From an uncultured Flammeovirgaceae bacterium (GTDB lineage: Bacteria; Bacteroidota; Bacteroidia; Cytophagales; Cyclobacteriaceae), in assembly GCA_937883755.1 (NCBI GenBank), contig CAKZYA010000046.1, positions 1 through 64,000 on the forward strand: a stretch of 64,000 nt of DNA, given 5' to 3'. The position numbers and the translations under genes were made by a program. Below the pieces are notes generated by a model. The model was not told the origin of the DNA. It ran no database searches and was given only the letters and a program-made list of their open reading frames with translations. Shown piece by piece: positions 53,541 to 63,512 of this stretch (its first letter is position 1; each line of letters begins with the position of its first letter).

Positions 53541-54902
53541 TCAAACTACCTCATATTCCCTTATATCTGATAGATCAAAAGTGTTCATAAAGGCGGTAGT
53601 AAAGTCGCCTTCCTGAAATTTGGGGTCATCCATGAGCTTAATATGAAAGGGAATAGTCGTTTTAATACCTTCAATCACAAATTCTTGCAGTGCTCGTTTC
53701 ATGCGAGTGATCGCTTCAATTCGGGTTTGCCCGCTCACAATCACCTTGGCAATCATAGAGTCGTAATTAGGGGGGATACTATAGCCTGCGTAAATATGGC
53801 TATCAATCCGCACTCCGTGACCACCCGGCATATGTAGATTGGTTATTTTCCCGGGGCTAGGTCGGAAACCGTTCGCCGGGTCTTCCGCATTAATTCGACA
53901 CTCAATTGCGTGTAGCATGGGGTAATAATTTTTACCCGAAAGCCCAATCCCAGCAGCTACCTTAATTTGCTCCTTAATCAGATCAAAGCTGGTCACTTCT
54001 TCTGTAATGGGATGCTCTACCTGAATACGAGTGTTCATCTCCATAAAGTAGAAGTCGCGGTGCTTATCTACTAAGAATTCAATGGTTCCGGCACCTTCGT
54101 ACCCAATGGCTTCCGCTCCTTTGATAGCAGCTTGCCCCATCTTCTCCCTTAGTTCATCCGTCATGAAAGGTGAGGGAGTTTCCTCTAATAGTTTCTGATG
54201 GCGGCGTTGAATAGAGCAATCTCGCTCGGAGAGGTGACAGGCCTTCCCATTCTGATCGCCCACTATTTGGATCTCAATGTGGCGAGGCTCCTCTACAAAT
54301 TTCTCTAGGTAAAGCGCATCGTTACCGAACGAAGCTCCTGATTCGCGACGGGCATCATCCCAGGCCTTCTTGAATTCACTTTTATCCTGAACAATCCGCA
54401 TTCCTTTTCCACCCCCACCAGCCGTAGCTTTCAAAATAACCGGATAGCCAATTTCATCGGCAATCTTTAGCCCCTGGTCAATACTATCTAACAAGCCATC
54501 TGAACCGGGCACGGTGGGTACGCCAGCTTCCTGCATGGTAGCTTTTGCTGTAGCCTTATCACCCATTTTCCCAATCATTTCGGGTGAAGCACCAATGAAC
54601 TTAATGCCGTACTCATCACACACCCGGGAGAACTCCGCATTCTCTGATAAGAACCCATAACCAGGATGAATAGCATCAGCGTTAGTGATTTCAGCCGCCG
54701 CAATCAGGTTAGGAATATTAAGATAGGAAGCACCACTAGGTGGAGGACCGATGCAGACAGCTTCATCGGCAAAGCGGACGTGCAAACTATCTTTATCAGC
54801 AGTAGAGTAAACCGCTACGGTGCTAATGCCCATTTCGCGGCAGCTTCGAATGACCCGCAGAGCAATTTCTCCCCGGTTAGCAATCAAGATTTTGTTAAAC
54901 AT
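53541..54902 (-). CDS. accC: Acetyl-CoA carboxylase biotin carboxylase subunit
   Basis: This 453-residue ATP-grasp enzyme carboxylates biotin on the BCCP in the first step of fatty acid synthesis. The N-terminal domain starts [20 protein letters not shown]. The ATP loop is [13 protein letters not shown], and the catalytic part has [37 protein letters not shown] and the C-terminal [18 protein letters not shown]. It is the last gene in the - strand cluster, 106 bases after accB with an inverted repeat in the gap. Confidence 0.97.
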   Translation of the reverse strand: MFNKILIANRGEIALRVIRSCREMGISTVAVYSTADKDSLHVRFADEAVCIGPPPSGASYLNIPNLIAAAEITNADAIHPGYGFLSENAEFSRVCDEYGIKFIGASPEMIGKMGDKATAKATMQEAGVPTVPGSDGLLDSIDQGLKIADEIGYPVILKATAGGGGKGMRIVQDKSEFKKAWDDARRESGASFGNDALYLEKFVEEPRHIEIQIVGDQNGKACHLSERDCSIQRRHQKLLEETPSPFMTDELREKMGQAAIKGAEAIGYEGAGTIEFLVDKHRDFYFMEMNTRIQVEHPITEEVTSFDLIKEQIKVAAGIGLSGKNYYPMLHAIECRINAEDPANGFRPSPGKITNLHMPGGHGVRIDSHIYAGYSIPPNYDSMIAKVIVSGQTRIEAITRMKRALQEFVIEGIKTTIPFHIKLMDDPKFQEGDFTTAFMNTFDLSDIREYEVV

Positions 54903-54910
54903 ACAATACG

Positions 54911-55000
54911 GTGTTAGGGTGTTTTGGTGTTAGGGTGCTAGTGTTTTATCAATAACCGTGAACTTCAACAATAACACTTTAGCACTCTAACACTTTAGCA
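54911..55000. repeat. Imperfect inverted and direct repeats between accB and accC
   Basis: GTGTTAGGGTG occurs as near-direct repeats at 54911 and 54927. The stretch 54927-54945 (GTGTTAGGGTGCTAGTGTT) is the imperfect inverse complement of 54973-54993. The whole 90-base spacer between two co-directional genes could fold as a long hairpin. It is neither gene nor clear terminator and may be an intergenic repeat that affects accB/accC mRNA ratio. Confidence 0.55.
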
Positions 55001-55008
55001 CAATGTTG

Positions 55009-55545
55009 TTAGGCTGGATCGATAAGGAATAGGGGCTGATCAAACTCAACGGGAGATGAGTCTTCTGCTAAAATCTCTATAATAGTTCCTGCATACTCAG
55101 CTTCAATCTCGTTGAACAGCTTCATGGCTTCAATAATGCAAACGGTTTGCCCCTTAGAAATTTTATCGCCTACCTTCACAAAAGAACCCGACTCAGGGTC
55201 AGGCGACTGGTAAAAAGTACCAATCATAGGAGACTTTATCGTTACGTAATTATTTTTCTCTTTGGCTTCAGTTGCTCCCTTAGATTCTTCAGATGAGGCG
55301 GTGCTCTCCGAAGTAGCCGCTGGCGGTGCAGTTGATTGTTGCGGGGGAACAAGAGAATTAGCTACCAGCCCAGTAGCGTCGCTGGGCATAGATGGGTAAC
55401 CCGAAGAGTGAATGATATTTTGTCGCACTTCCGGGGCACTGTTTTTCTTGATTTTTAGCTTAATGTCTTCAGTCTCTAACTCTACCTCGTCTAGGCCAGA
55501 GTTAGCAATAAAGTCTATTAGGTTGCGGATTTCGCTAGCTTTCAT
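55009..55545 (-). CDS. accB: Acetyl-CoA carboxylase biotin carboxyl carrier protein
   Basis: This 178-residue protein has the N-terminal BCCP helix (MKASEIRNLIDFIANSGLDE), then a Pro/Ala/Ser/Thr-rich linker, and the biotinyl domain (about 100-178), with the biotin-accepting Lys142 in IIEAMKLFNEIEAE. It carries carboxybiotin between the carboxylase and transferase. It sits between efp (5-base gap) and accC in the cluster. Confidence 0.96.
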   Translation of the reverse strand: MKASEIRNLIDFIANSGLDEVELETEDIKLKIKKNSAPEVRQNIIHSSGYPSMPSDATGLVANSLVPPQQSTAPPAATSESTASSEESKGATEAKEKNNYVTIKSPMIGTFYQSPDPESGSFVKVGDKISKGQTVCIIEAMKLFNEIEAEYAGTIIEILAEDSSPVEFDQPLFLIDPA

Positions 55546-55550
55546 AATGT

Positions 55551-56114
55551 TTATTTTACCCTTTCAGAATAAGATTTAGTTCGTGTATCTACTTTTATTT
55601 TTTCGTCCTGATTAACAAAGAGAGGTACCTGGATAGTCGCTCCGGTTTCTAGCTCGGCAGGCTTAGTGGCATTGGTTGCAGTATCACCTTTCAAACCAGG
55701 CTCAGTGTAAGTAATGGTAAGCTCTACAAAGGGAGGGAGCTCGCAACCCAGAATCGTTTCAGTCTCATCATGAACAATGATGTCGGCAGCCTGCCCGTCA
55801 GATAAGAATTCAGGAGCATCAATCTGCTCTGCCTGAACAACCACCTGCTCAAAGGTATTGCTATCCATGAAATGATAACCTAAATCGTCTTTGTAAAGAT
55901 ACTGATGCGGACGGCGCTCAATGCGGGCAGTGGTGATTTTTACCCCCGAGTTAAAAGTATTATCCAATACTTTGCCAGTACGTATGTTTTTGAGTTTTGT
56001 CCGCACGAAGGCAGGGCCTTTCCCGGGCTTAACATGCTGGAATTCTACGATGGTATAAAGATCATTATTATACTCAATGCAGAGGCCATTTCTAAAGTCT
56101 GCGGTAGTTGCCAT
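55551..56114 (-). CDS. efp: Translation elongation factor P
   Basis: This 187-residue protein has the three domains of EF-P. The domain I loop [15 protein letters not shown] carries the usual modified Lys (Lys32 here). The later conserved segment is NFNSG-like ([18 protein letters not shown]), and the final domain ends ERVK. It relieves ribosome stalling at polyproline. The gene is between fabH and accB, a linkage that occurs in Bacteroidota. It is 62 bases downstream of fabH. Confidence 0.96.
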   Translation of the reverse strand: MATTADFRNGLCIEYNNDLYTIVEFQHVKPGKGPAFVRTKLKNIRTGKVLDNTFNSGVKITTARIERRPHQYLYKDDLGYHFMDSNTFEQVVVQAEQIDAPEFLSDGQAADIIVHDETETILGCELPPFVELTITYTEPGLKGDTATNATKPAELETGATIQVPLFVNQDEKIKVDTRTKSYSERVK

Positions 56115-56176
56115 ACGTAGGTTTTGGTTAGATGTTAGTTAATAAATAGAAAATCAGGCAAAAAGTTTGATCAGCC

Positions 56177-57175
56177 TCATTTTCCGTCGTAGCCCCACTT
56201 TACGTAGGTTGCCCCCCAGGTAAACCCGCCACCGAACGCTGCCAGTACCAGGTTATCACCTTTTCGTAACTGAGATTCGTAATCCCAGAGGTTTAGCGGG
56301 ATAGTCGCACTAGTGGTATTTCCGTACTTATGAATAGTGTACATAACCCGGTCTTGATCCAGTCCCATACGCTTGGAAGTAGCATCAATAATGCGCTTGT
56401 TAGCCTGATGAGGAACTAGCCAAGCCACATCTTCCGAAGCTAGTTGATTACGCTCCATAATTTCGGCTGATACGTCAGCCATGTGCTTTACTGCGTATTT
56501 AAATACTGTTGCTCCTTCTTGGTGGACGAAATGTTCTCGCGCCATTACCGTCTCAATGGTTGCCGGACGACGACTTCCCCCTGCTTTTAAATGCAGAAAA
56601 GGCGCACCCGATCCATCAGAACGAAGTACTGAGTCGATAACACCGTAGGGCTCTTCGGTAGGTTCTAGCAAAACAGCCCCAGCTCCATCGCCAAAAATAA
56701 TGCAAGTGGTGCGGTCTTCGTAGTTGATAATTGATGACATCTTATCGGCACCAATTATTAGTACCTTTTTGTAAGTGCCTGACTCAATAAACTGTGCCCC
56801 AGTACTCAGCGCGTACAAAAATCCGGAGCAGGCTGCTTGCAAATCGTAACCAAATGAGTTCACAGCACCAATTTCACTGGCAATCAGATTGGCTGTCGCC
56901 GGAAAAATCATGTCGGGGGTTGTAGTCGCACAAATCAGCAGCTCGATCTCCGCTGGATCAACTCCCGTTTTTTCTAACAGCTCTTTAGCTGCTCCGGTAC
57001 CCATTACCGATGTTCCCTGGTCTTTTCCCCGCAAAATACGCCGCTCTTTAATGCCTGTACGGGTCACAATCCACTCATCAGATGTGTCCACCATTTTTTC
57101 AATATCATGATTAGACAAGATGTCTTCTGGAACATATCCTCCGACTCCCGTGATAACGGCTTTGCGTGTACTCAT
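56177..57175 (-). CDS. fabH: Beta-ketoacyl-ACP synthase III
   Basis: This 332-residue enzyme starts fatty-acid chains by condensing acetyl-CoA with malonyl-ACP. It has the catalytic Cys in [18 protein letters not shown], His in [18 protein letters not shown] and Asn in [17 protein letters not shown], and the N-terminal [20 protein letters not shown]. It lies 21 bases after plsX. The size is normal. Confidence 0.96.
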   Translation of the reverse strand: MSTRKAVITGVGGYVPEDILSNHDIEKMVDTSDEWIVTRTGIKERRILRGKDQGTSVMGTGAAKELLEKTGVDPAEIELLICATTTPDMIFPATANLIASEIGAVNSFGYDLQAACSGFLYALSTGAQFIESGTYKKVLIIGADKMSSIINYEDRTTCIIFGDGAGAVLLEPTEEPYGVIDSVLRSDGSGAPFLHLKAGGSRRPATIETVMAREHFVHQEGATVFKYAVKHMADVSAEIMERNQLASEDVAWLVPHQANKRIIDATSKRMGLDQDRVMYTIHKYGNTTSATIPLNLWDYESQLRKGDNLVLAAFGGGFTWGATYVKWGYDGK

Positions 57176-57196
57176 ACGTAGATTATTTGTTAGTAG

Positions 57197-58138
57197 CTAG
57201 CCTTGGAAAGCTGCCTGAATTTTATGATGAATGCCCGATTTAGCCATACTGAAGGCCTGCATAATCATATTTTTGATAGCCAAAGCGCTAGATGCTCCGT
57301 GCCCGATTACAACATTGCCATTAATACCTAAAATCGGACTACCCCCGATGGCTTCGTAATTTAAGTTATCAAAAAATGGATCACGGTAATTTCTTCGCTC
57401 CAGTAGTTCGTAGATTGATTCGGCCATTTTTAGCACTACATTACCCACATAACCGTTGCAAACCATCACATCTGCCTTATCTCTAAAGATATCGCGACCT
57501 TCAATATTACCAATGAAATTCACCTGATCTTGCTCCTTAAAAAGTTTATAGGCAGCTTGGGTAACTACTGTTCCCTTTTGTTCCTCTTCACCTAAGTTCA
57601 GAAGTCCTACTTTGGGCTGACTGATGCCAAAAACATGTTGGGCGTAGAGTGAACCAAGCTCACCGAATTGCACGAGCATCTCGGGCTTTACGTCAGCATT
57701 AGCCCCCACATCAATCAATACTCCAAAGCTACCATCTTCACGAGGAGCAAAGCTAGCCAACCCCGGACGCATCACTCCTGCACAGGGTTTTATAGAGAAC
57801 ATGGCCCCGACCGACATAGCCCCAGTATTTCCGGCACTACAAAAGGCATCCACTTTCTCTTCTTTAAGTAGATGAAAGCCAATGCCAATGCTAGAATGTT
57901 TCTTCTGATTAAACGCCTTAGTAGGATGCTCGTGCATACCGATAACTTCTTCAGCATGCACAATTTCTACTACTGAGGCCGGAAAATTGTGCTGAGCTAG
58001 CTGCTCTTCTATAACTTCCTTTTGCCCTACTAGTACTAGTTGGTCTTCTTCAGAGAATTCATGAGCCGCTAATGCTGCTCCTTTCAGACAGGTTTGGGGG
58101 GCAAAATCACCACCCATTGCATCAAGCGCAATCCTCAT
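57197..58138 (-). CDS. plsX: Phosphate acyltransferase PlsX
   Basis: This 313-residue enzyme makes acyl-phosphate from acyl-ACP for phospholipid synthesis. It begins [20 protein letters not shown], the PlsX signature, and has [20 protein letters not shown] and [17 protein letters not shown]. It starts 3 bases after the rpmF stop and precedes fabH, the conserved rpmF-plsX-fabH order. Confidence 0.96.
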   Translation of the reverse strand: MRIALDAMGGDFAPQTCLKGAALAAHEFSEEDQLVLVGQKEVIEEQLAQHNFPASVVEIVHAEEVIGMHEHPTKAFNQKKHSSIGIGFHLLKEEKVDAFCSAGNTGAMSVGAMFSIKPCAGVMRPGLASFAPREDGSFGVLIDVGANADVKPEMLVQFGELGSLYAQHVFGISQPKVGLLNLGEEEQKGTVVTQAAYKLFKEQDQVNFIGNIEGRDIFRDKADVMVCNGYVGNVVLKMAESIYELLERRNYRDPFFDNLNYEAIGGSPILGINGNVVIGHGASSALAIKNMIMQAFSMAKSGIHHKIQAAFQG

Positions 58139-58141
58139 AAA

Positions 58142-58333
58142 TTACGCTACGTCTTCTTTCTCCATTACTACCTTGCCTCGGTAGTAAAGTTTGCCCTCGT
58201 ACCAATGAGCCCGATGAAACAAATGAGGCTCGCCGGTAGTAGGGTCGATAGCGATGTTACGAGGAGTCGATTTTAGATGCGTTCTTCGTTTATCTCTTCT
58301 CGATTTGGAAATCTTCCTTTTGGGATGTGCCAT
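58142..58333 (-). CDS. rpmF: 50S ribosomal protein L32
   Basis: This 63-residue basic protein has the L32 start [19 protein letters not shown] and the middle [20 protein letters not shown]. It lacks the zinc-binding cysteines, so it is the zinc-free form. It is 24 bases after the DUF177 gene and 3 before plsX. Confidence 0.97.
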   Translation of the reverse strand: MAHPKRKISKSRRDKRRTHLKSTPRNIAIDPTTGEPHLFHRAHWYEGKLYYRGKVVMEKEDVA

Positions 58334-58357
58334 AATATTTTTGGTTTTTACAAATTT

Positions 58358-58894
58358 CTACTGGTTCTTCAAATTACGTAATATTTGCCATCGGGGATCA
58401 ACTTCTTCAGCGTCATCCCGATCTTGCTTCTTTGATTCTGAACTAAACACTATTTCACCCTCTACCCAAGGATCTTCCTGCTCAGCTAACGAAGGGTGTA
58501 ACCGCTTCATCGGTAAAGCCAACCCAATGAATTCGTAGAGCAAGTGGGCAATATTAATCTTCTGGGTGCCCGTAGTGATGGTAACAATATCTTCGGAAAT
58601 TTCTTCCTCTTCTTCTCCGTACTGATAGATAATCATTCTGTCAACCTTTAATGGATGGTCGAAAAGCTCTAAACTACGATCGCATTCCAACTGAACAGTT
58701 CCACTAATTCGGAAGTTTACGGTAATCAGGGTAGACTGTTTATCTAATACCACATCTGCGTTAAGATTGCCTTTCTCAACCAGCACATTATCAAATAACT
58801 GAAAGAAAGAGTCACCCAAATGATACTCGTACGTATAAACCTTGTTTGATAAAGCAAAAATATCTATATCAAACTGGGTAAAATCATCTACCAT
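58358..58894 (-). CDS. DUF177 (YceD-like) protein, 23S rRNA accumulation
   Basis: This 178-residue protein matches the DUF177/YceD group, which occurs upstream of rpmF in most bacteria and is linked to 23S rRNA accumulation. The conserved centre is FRISGTVQLECDRSLELFDH, with a later acidic stretch (EEEEEISED) and LLYEFIGLALPMKRLHPSL. It is the first gene of the rpmF-plsX-fabH-efp-accB-accC run. A weak promoter candidate lies just upstream. Confidence 0.92.
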   Translation of the reverse strand: MVDDFTQFDIDIFALSNKVYTYEYHLGDSFFQLFDNVLVEKGNLNADVVLDKQSTLITVNFRISGTVQLECDRSLELFDHPLKVDRMIIYQYGEEEEEISEDIVTITTGTQKINIAHLLYEFIGLALPMKRLHPSLAEQEDPWVEGEIVFSSESKKQDRDDAEEVDPRWQILRNLKNQ

Positions 58895-58916
58895 TACCCT
58901 TTTTTTATTAAGTCTG

Positions 58917-58924
58917 CAAATTTA
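58917..58924 (-). promoter_or_regulatory. Candidate -7 element (TAAATTTG) of the DUF177-rpmF operon
   Basis: On the - strand the bases read TAAATTTG and end 23 bases before the DUF177 ATG, which would give a short leader. A -33 TTG was not seen. Confidence 0.4.
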
Positions 58925-59103
58925 AGTATATAATTCTAATAAAAGAAAGCGATTAAAATGAATTCCTCGTTTCTTCAAGGCCACAGTAGTCAACAAATTT
59001 TCTCGAAAAAAATTACCAATTCCTATATAGTACATATAATTTTCTGCACGAATGAAATATTTGTCGATAACTTTTAGTTAGTAGTTTTAGAGTAGATGCG
59101 CTT

Positions 59104-60306
59104 ATGAATACCTTACGAGTTTTTTGGTTGGTTGTATGGGGGCTAGGATTCTGTGGTTGGATAACAGTATATGGGCAAGCGCAAGCCCCAGAAATACCCC
59201 GTCAGAAAAAGCCGCTGTTGCTGGATATGAATATGCAGATTGAGGCAACCCAGGCGGTGAATGATATGTATAACTTTAAATTCCCTCGAGCTGAGCGTCA
59301 GTTTCGCTGGATAAAACAAGACCACCCGAATCACCCTCTTCCGTATTTTTTGCTGGGCTTAAGCGAATGGTGGAAGATTGTGCCCAATCCTCGCGAGACT
59401 AAATACGATGCCCGCTGTATTGCCTATATGGATACTGCTACGGTGCTGGCCAAACGCATGTTTGAACAAGATGAGGAAGATCCTGAGTCAGCATTTTTCT
59501 TAGCGGCTGCTTATGCTTTTAAAGGGCGATTGCATTCTGAGCGCCGCGACTTTGCTAAGGCCGCTAGTGATGGTCGCCTATCCTTAAAATATTTGGAAAT
59601 TTGTAAGGGAAAAGAAGATTTCAGCCCCGAACTGCTCTTTGGTGATGCCCTTTACAATTATTACGCTGAGTGGATTAAGGATAATTACCCCATTTTGCGC
59701 CCATTGATGGTATTCTTTCCTGATGGAAATAAAAATTTAGGCATCAAACAGTTGAAGACCGTGGCGAACAATGCTTTTTATACCCGTACTGAAGCCCAGT
59801 ACTTTTTAATGCGAATTTTGTCGGAAGAGCAGAACGACCCGCGAGAAGCGTTCCGGATTGCTGAATATTTACATCAGACCTTCCCCGATAACGCCTACTT
59901 TCACCGCTACTATGCCCGGCAGTTATATAGTCGGGGTAAGCATCGTGATGCTGAGCGAGAGTCATTAGAGATTCTGGCAAAAATTGATAGTAGTATGACG
60001 GGCTACGAAGCTACCAGCGGTCGGTACGCAGCTTTCTTTTTAGGGCAGATTTATCAGATGCAAGGTAAGCTCAGCCAAGCTGAAACCTATTACCAGAAAA
60101 CTATTGACTATGCTAAGTCTATTGATGCCACCGAGTCTGGCTACTACCATTACTCTATGTTATACTTAGGGGAAATTGCTGAGAAGCAAGACAACCCCGA
60201 CCAGGCCAAAGAGTACTACAAAATGGTAAAGAAAGAGGCTAAACGCAGCAGCCGAGCTCACGAAAAAGCCCGCAATAATCTCAGATCACTTCGGCAGAGT
60301 GATTAG
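59104..60306 (+). CDS. Secreted TPR-repeat protein
   Basis: This 400-residue protein has an N-terminal hydrophobic signal (TLRVFWLVVWGLGFCGWITV) ending near residue 25. The rest is alpha-helical with several TPR-like units; a clear one near the C-terminus is AAFFLGQIYQMQGKLSQAET, with YYHYSMLYLGEIAEKQDNPD nearby. TPRs hold protein partners together; the partner is unknown. It stands alone and converges on the DUF779 gene, 34 bases apart. Confidence 0.85.
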   Translation: MNTLRVFWLVVWGLGFCGWITVYGQAQAPEIPRQKKPLLLDMNMQIEATQAVNDMYNFKFPRAERQFRWIKQDHPNHPLPYFLLGLSEWWKIVPNPRETKYDARCIAYMDTATVLAKRMFEQDEEDPESAFFLAAAYAFKGRLHSERRDFAKAASDGRLSLKYLEICKGKEDFSPELLFGDALYNYYAEWIKDNYPILRPLMVFFPDGNKNLGIKQLKTVANNAFYTRTEAQYFLMRILSEEQNDPREAFRIAEYLHQTFPDNAYFHRYYARQLYSRGKHRDAERESLEILAKIDSSMTGYEATSGRYAAFFLGQIYQMQGKLSQAETYYQKTIDYAKSIDATESGYYHYSMLYLGEIAEKQDNPDQAKEYYKMVKKEAKRSSRAHEKARNNLRSLRQSD

Positions 60307-60340
60307 ATCAACTATTTAGTTTATCAATAATAGTTTAGCT

Positions 60341-60745
60341 TTAATTAGCTCCAAACTGCACTGGTGGGAGCTGCTCTTGTTCTTCTTCGGTAAACAGGCG
60401 GGATTTGATGACGAAGCGGAGCCCCAGCGGAATCTCTAGTGAGAAACTTGCTCCACGTCCTGGAGTAATATCTACCGTAAGCTGCGTATGTTTCCAGTAC
60501 TCAAATTGGTCTTGCGACATATAAAAATTGCAGCCGTGAATTTTACCTAGCCAAACGTCAGTTTCGTTGAGCATAAGCTCACCATCAGGAAAGCACATCG
60601 GTGAAGAGCCATCGCAGCAACCTCCACTTTGGTGAAACATCAACTCACCATGCTCCTCCCGCAGTTGGTCAATCGTTTCTTTCGCCTTTTCGGTAACGGT
60701 TACGCGCTCAGTCATAAAGGTATATGGTTTACGGTAAAGGGTCAA
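60341..60745 (-). CDS. DUF779 protein, small partner of aldehyde dehydrogenase
   Basis: This 134-residue protein has the DUF779 core: ETIDQLREEHGELMFHQSGG, then CCDGSSPMCFPDGELMLNET with a Cys cluster, and VDITPGRGASFSLEIPLGLR. The family lies beside NAD-dependent aldehyde dehydrogenases across bacteria, but its action is unknown. The Cys pair may bind metal or a thiol. The start may be ATG 60745 or the Met 11 codons on (MTERVTVTEKAKETIDQL). The gene follows aldB-like ALDH in the same direction, with a 67-base gap holding an inverted repeat. Confidence 0.85.
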   Translation of the reverse strand: MTLYRKPYTFMTERVTVTEKAKETIDQLREEHGELMFHQSGGCCDGSSPMCFPDGELMLNETDVWLGKIHGCNFYMSQDQFEYWKHTQLTVDITPGRGASFSLEIPLGLRFVIKSRLFTEEEQEQLPPVQFGAN

Positions 60746-60804
60746 GGATGAATGGTGAGGGTATTGTACACCTCTTAACCTTCAACCCTTCACCCTTCTA
60801 CCGT
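60731..60804. repeat. Imperfect inverted repeat between ALDH and DUF779 genes
   Basis: The stretch from 60731 (ACGGTAAAGGGTCAAGGATG) is nearly the inverse complement of the one ending at 60804 (AACCCTTCACCCTTCTACCGT). It could fold into a long imperfect stem with a short loop. It slightly overlaps the 5' end of the DUF779 frame. It resembles in kind the structure at 54911-55000. Confidence 0.55.
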
Positions 60805-60812
60805 CAATTTGT

Positions 60813-62336
60813 TTAGAAGAAGCCCATTGCTTTTTTGTCGTAAGAAATCAGCATATTCTTGGTCTGACGGTAATGAGCCAGCATCATCTTATGATTTTCC
60901 CGACCAATACCTGATTTTTTGTAGCCACCAAACGGTGCATGGGCTGGATAATTATGATAGTTGTTCACCCAAACTCGCCCGGCCTTAACCGCTCGAGAAA
61001 TTTGGTACGCTTGGTGCATATCCCGGGTCCAAACTCCCGCTCCTAAGCCGTAGAGCGTATCATTAGCAATTTCAATAGCCTCAGCCTCATCTTTAAAGGT
61101 GGTTACACAAACTACTGGCCCGAAGATTTCCTCCTGGAATACCCGCATTTTGTTATTTCCTTTTAAGATAGTCGGCTTAATGTAGTAGCCACCCTCGAGT
61201 CCTTCATTGTAAGCCGCTTCGCCTCCGGTCAGTACTTCGCAGCCTTCTTCTTTACCAATATTAATATAGTTGAGAATTTTTTCGTACTGATCGTTAGAAG
61301 CTTGAGCCCCCATCATGGTATCGGGATCAAGCGGATGCCCTAGTTGAATAGCTTCAGTACGTTCAATAACTCGCTCTATGAATCTGTCGTAGATGCTTTC
61401 CTGCACTAGTAATCGGGATGGGCAAGTACATACTTCACCCTGATTAAGAGCAAACATTACCGCGCCTTCCAAGCACTTGTCAAAGAACTCATCGTCGGCG
61501 TCCATTACGTTCTCAAAGAAAATGTTGGGCGACTTTCCGCCTAGCTCTAAGGTAACCGGAGTGATATTCTTAGAGGCATACTGCATAATTAGCTGACCAG
61601 TAGTTGTCTCACCAGTGAAAGCTACCTTATTAACGCGAGGGCTAGATGCTAATGGCTTACCAGCTTCGGCGCCAAAGCCATTTACGATATTAAGTACTCC
61701 GGCGGGTAGTATGTCCTCAATTAATTCCATCAGAATTAAAATGCCTACCGGGGTTTGCTCAGCGGGCTTTAGCACCACACAGTTTCCTGCCGCCAAGGCT
61801 GGAGCTAGCTTCCAGGTAGCCATCAGAATAGGGAAGTTCCAGGGAATAATCTGACCTACTACGCCCAGTGGCTCGGGAACGTTCATGCAGACAGTATTGG
61901 CATCCAATTCGCTTACAGAACCTTCCTCTGCCCGAATGACTCCGGCAAAGTAGCGAAAATGATCAACGGCTAATGGCAAATCAGCCGCGCGGGTTTCTCG
62001 TAGGGCTTTTCCGTTGTCCCAGGTTTCGGCTCTAGCCAGATCCTCCAGGTTTTGCTCCATCACATCAGCGATCTTCAGTAGCATATTGCTACGTTCGGTA
62101 GCCGAAGAATTATTCCAGGCAGGAGCCGCCGCCCAAGCTGCGTCGATGGCTGCATCTATATCCTCCGCCGTAGAGCGAGGGATACGGGTAAAGTTGGCAC
62201 CATCTACTGGGGAAACATTATCAAAGTACTGACCTTTGATGGGAGGGGTCCATTTTCCACCGATGTAGTTGTCGTACTGATCCTTGAATTTTGGTTTTTC
62301 TACCTGACTGCGGGTAGTAGTGAGCGTATCACTCAT
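60813..62336 (-). CDS. NAD-dependent aldehyde dehydrogenase (ExaC/AldB type)
   Basis: This 507-residue enzyme oxidises an aldehyde to a carboxylic acid. It has the catalytic Cys in [14 protein letters not shown], the general-base Glu in [15 protein letters not shown] and the oxyanion Asn in [20 protein letters not shown]. The C-terminal [18 protein letters not shown] is typical of the ExaC/AldB group, which act on acetaldehyde and related substrates. It is followed by DUF779 and divergent from an AraC-type gene across a 210-base gap, so the regulator probably controls it. Confidence 0.94.
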   Translation of the reverse strand: MSDTLTTTRSQVEKPKFKDQYDNYIGGKWTPPIKGQYFDNVSPVDGANFTRIPRSTAEDIDAAIDAAWAAAPAWNNSSATERSNMLLKIADVMEQNLEDLARAETWDNGKALRETRAADLPLAVDHFRYFAGVIRAEEGSVSELDANTVCMNVPEPLGVVGQIIPWNFPILMATWKLAPALAAGNCVVLKPAEQTPVGILILMELIEDILPAGVLNIVNGFGAEAGKPLASSPRVNKVAFTGETTTGQLIMQYASKNITPVTLELGGKSPNIFFENVMDADDEFFDKCLEGAVMFALNQGEVCTCPSRLLVQESIYDRFIERVIERTEAIQLGHPLDPDTMMGAQASNDQYEKILNYINIGKEEGCEVLTGGEAAYNEGLEGGYYIKPTILKGNNKMRVFQEEIFGPVVCVTTFKDEAEAIEIANDTLYGLGAGVWTRDMHQAYQISRAVKAGRVWVNNYHNYPAHAPFGGYKKSGIGRENHKMMLAHYRQTKNMLISYDKKAMGFF

Positions 62337-62546
62337 AGTTTTAGAATTTAGGTTATGAAATTAAATGGTAAGTCAAAACTTTACTGGATACCCAAGTTAA
62401 CGAATCGAGGGAGAAAAGTGCTGACGAATTCTCTCATTTACGTGAACAATTCTCTTAAAACTAATATTTTGATAATCTTAAAATCATTTCATCTAAACAA
62501 ATTGCATATTTACTAAAAATAAAGTACTATTATTTGTTAGTTAGTA

Positions 62547-63470
62547 ATGCCTTGCCCATCTGTTATGCAGTTACCTGATCACTTCTTTGAGAAGAGAAAA
62601 CTAGAGACGTTAGTAGAAAATCAGACTACCTACACACTAGGGCAAGCTGCCCTGCACGTATTTGAGACCCAGCAGCAAGCTGAACGGGTTCACTTACAGT
62701 TTGACCAGCCAGTACTAGCCAGTATGTTGCGAGGCAAAAAAATTATGCATCTGCGTGATCATCAACCTTTCGATTTTCTACCAGGAGAATCACTTATTCT
62801 TCCAGCTAAGGAGATAATGCAAATTGATTTTCCGGAAGCCCAGAAGGATGATCCTACCCGTTGTTTGGCTATCGCCATTGCTGAAGATCGTGTAGAAGAA
62901 ATCACCACGTTAATGAATGAAACTATGCCGAAGGCTGATGAGCAGGAGTGGAATTTGATGGATTACAATTTCTACTTCACCAATGATGCAGGTATCTACC
63001 AGATTTTGCAACGATTGATCTTCTTGTTCACCGAAAACCACCCGGCAAAGGATTTCTTCGTCAATAATATGCTTCAGGAGTTGATTGTGCGGATTTTGCA
63101 AGCTAATACTAGAAAGACTTATACCGAGTCAGCGGATGGGGCGGATGGCAACAACCGTCTCGCCTACGTTATTCAATACATCCGCAATCACTTGGATGAA
63201 TCACTGAGTATTGATACACTGAGTGAGAAAGCATGCATGAGCCAGTCGCACTTTTACCGGGTATTTAAGAATGAGATCGGTGTTTCTCCTATTGATTTTA
63301 TCAACGACGAACGTATTAACCAAGCGGCTAACATGCTGCGAGACCCTAACCGGAAAATTAAGGAAGTCTACTTAGAATGTGGTTTCGAGAACCGCTCCTA
63401 CTTCAATCGCTTGTTCAAGAGAAAAAAGCACCTATCGCCCGGTGAATTTCAGAACCGGGCAAATAAGTAG
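62547..63470 (+). CDS. AraC-family transcriptional regulator
   Basis: This 307-residue regulator has an N-terminal ligand-sensing region (AraC_N-like, about residues 10-170) and the two-helix-turn-helix domain at the C-terminus (about 205-300). The HTH has SLSIDTLSEKACMSQSHFYR and the classical second-helix end CGFENRSYFNRLFKRKKHLS. It probably controls the divergent aldehyde dehydrogenase operon and itself through the 210-base gap (62337-62546). No TAnnTTTG element is evident there. An alternative start is ATG 62565. Confidence 0.9.
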   Translation: MPCPSVMQLPDHFFEKRKLETLVENQTTYTLGQAALHVFETQQQAERVHLQFDQPVLASMLRGKKIMHLRDHQPFDFLPGESLILPAKEIMQIDFPEAQKDDPTRCLAIAIAEDRVEEITTLMNETMPKADEQEWNLMDYNFYFTNDAGIYQILQRLIFLFTENHPAKDFFVNNMLQELIVRILQANTRKTYTESADGADGNNRLAYVIQYIRNHLDESLSIDTLSEKACMSQSHFYRVFKNEIGVSPIDFINDERINQAANMLRDPNRKIKEVYLECGFENRSYFNRLFKRKKHLSPGEFQNRANK

Positions 63471-63512
63471 TAATCGGTGTTCGTTAGGGCTTTTGACTAG
63501 CTCCTCTGCTTT

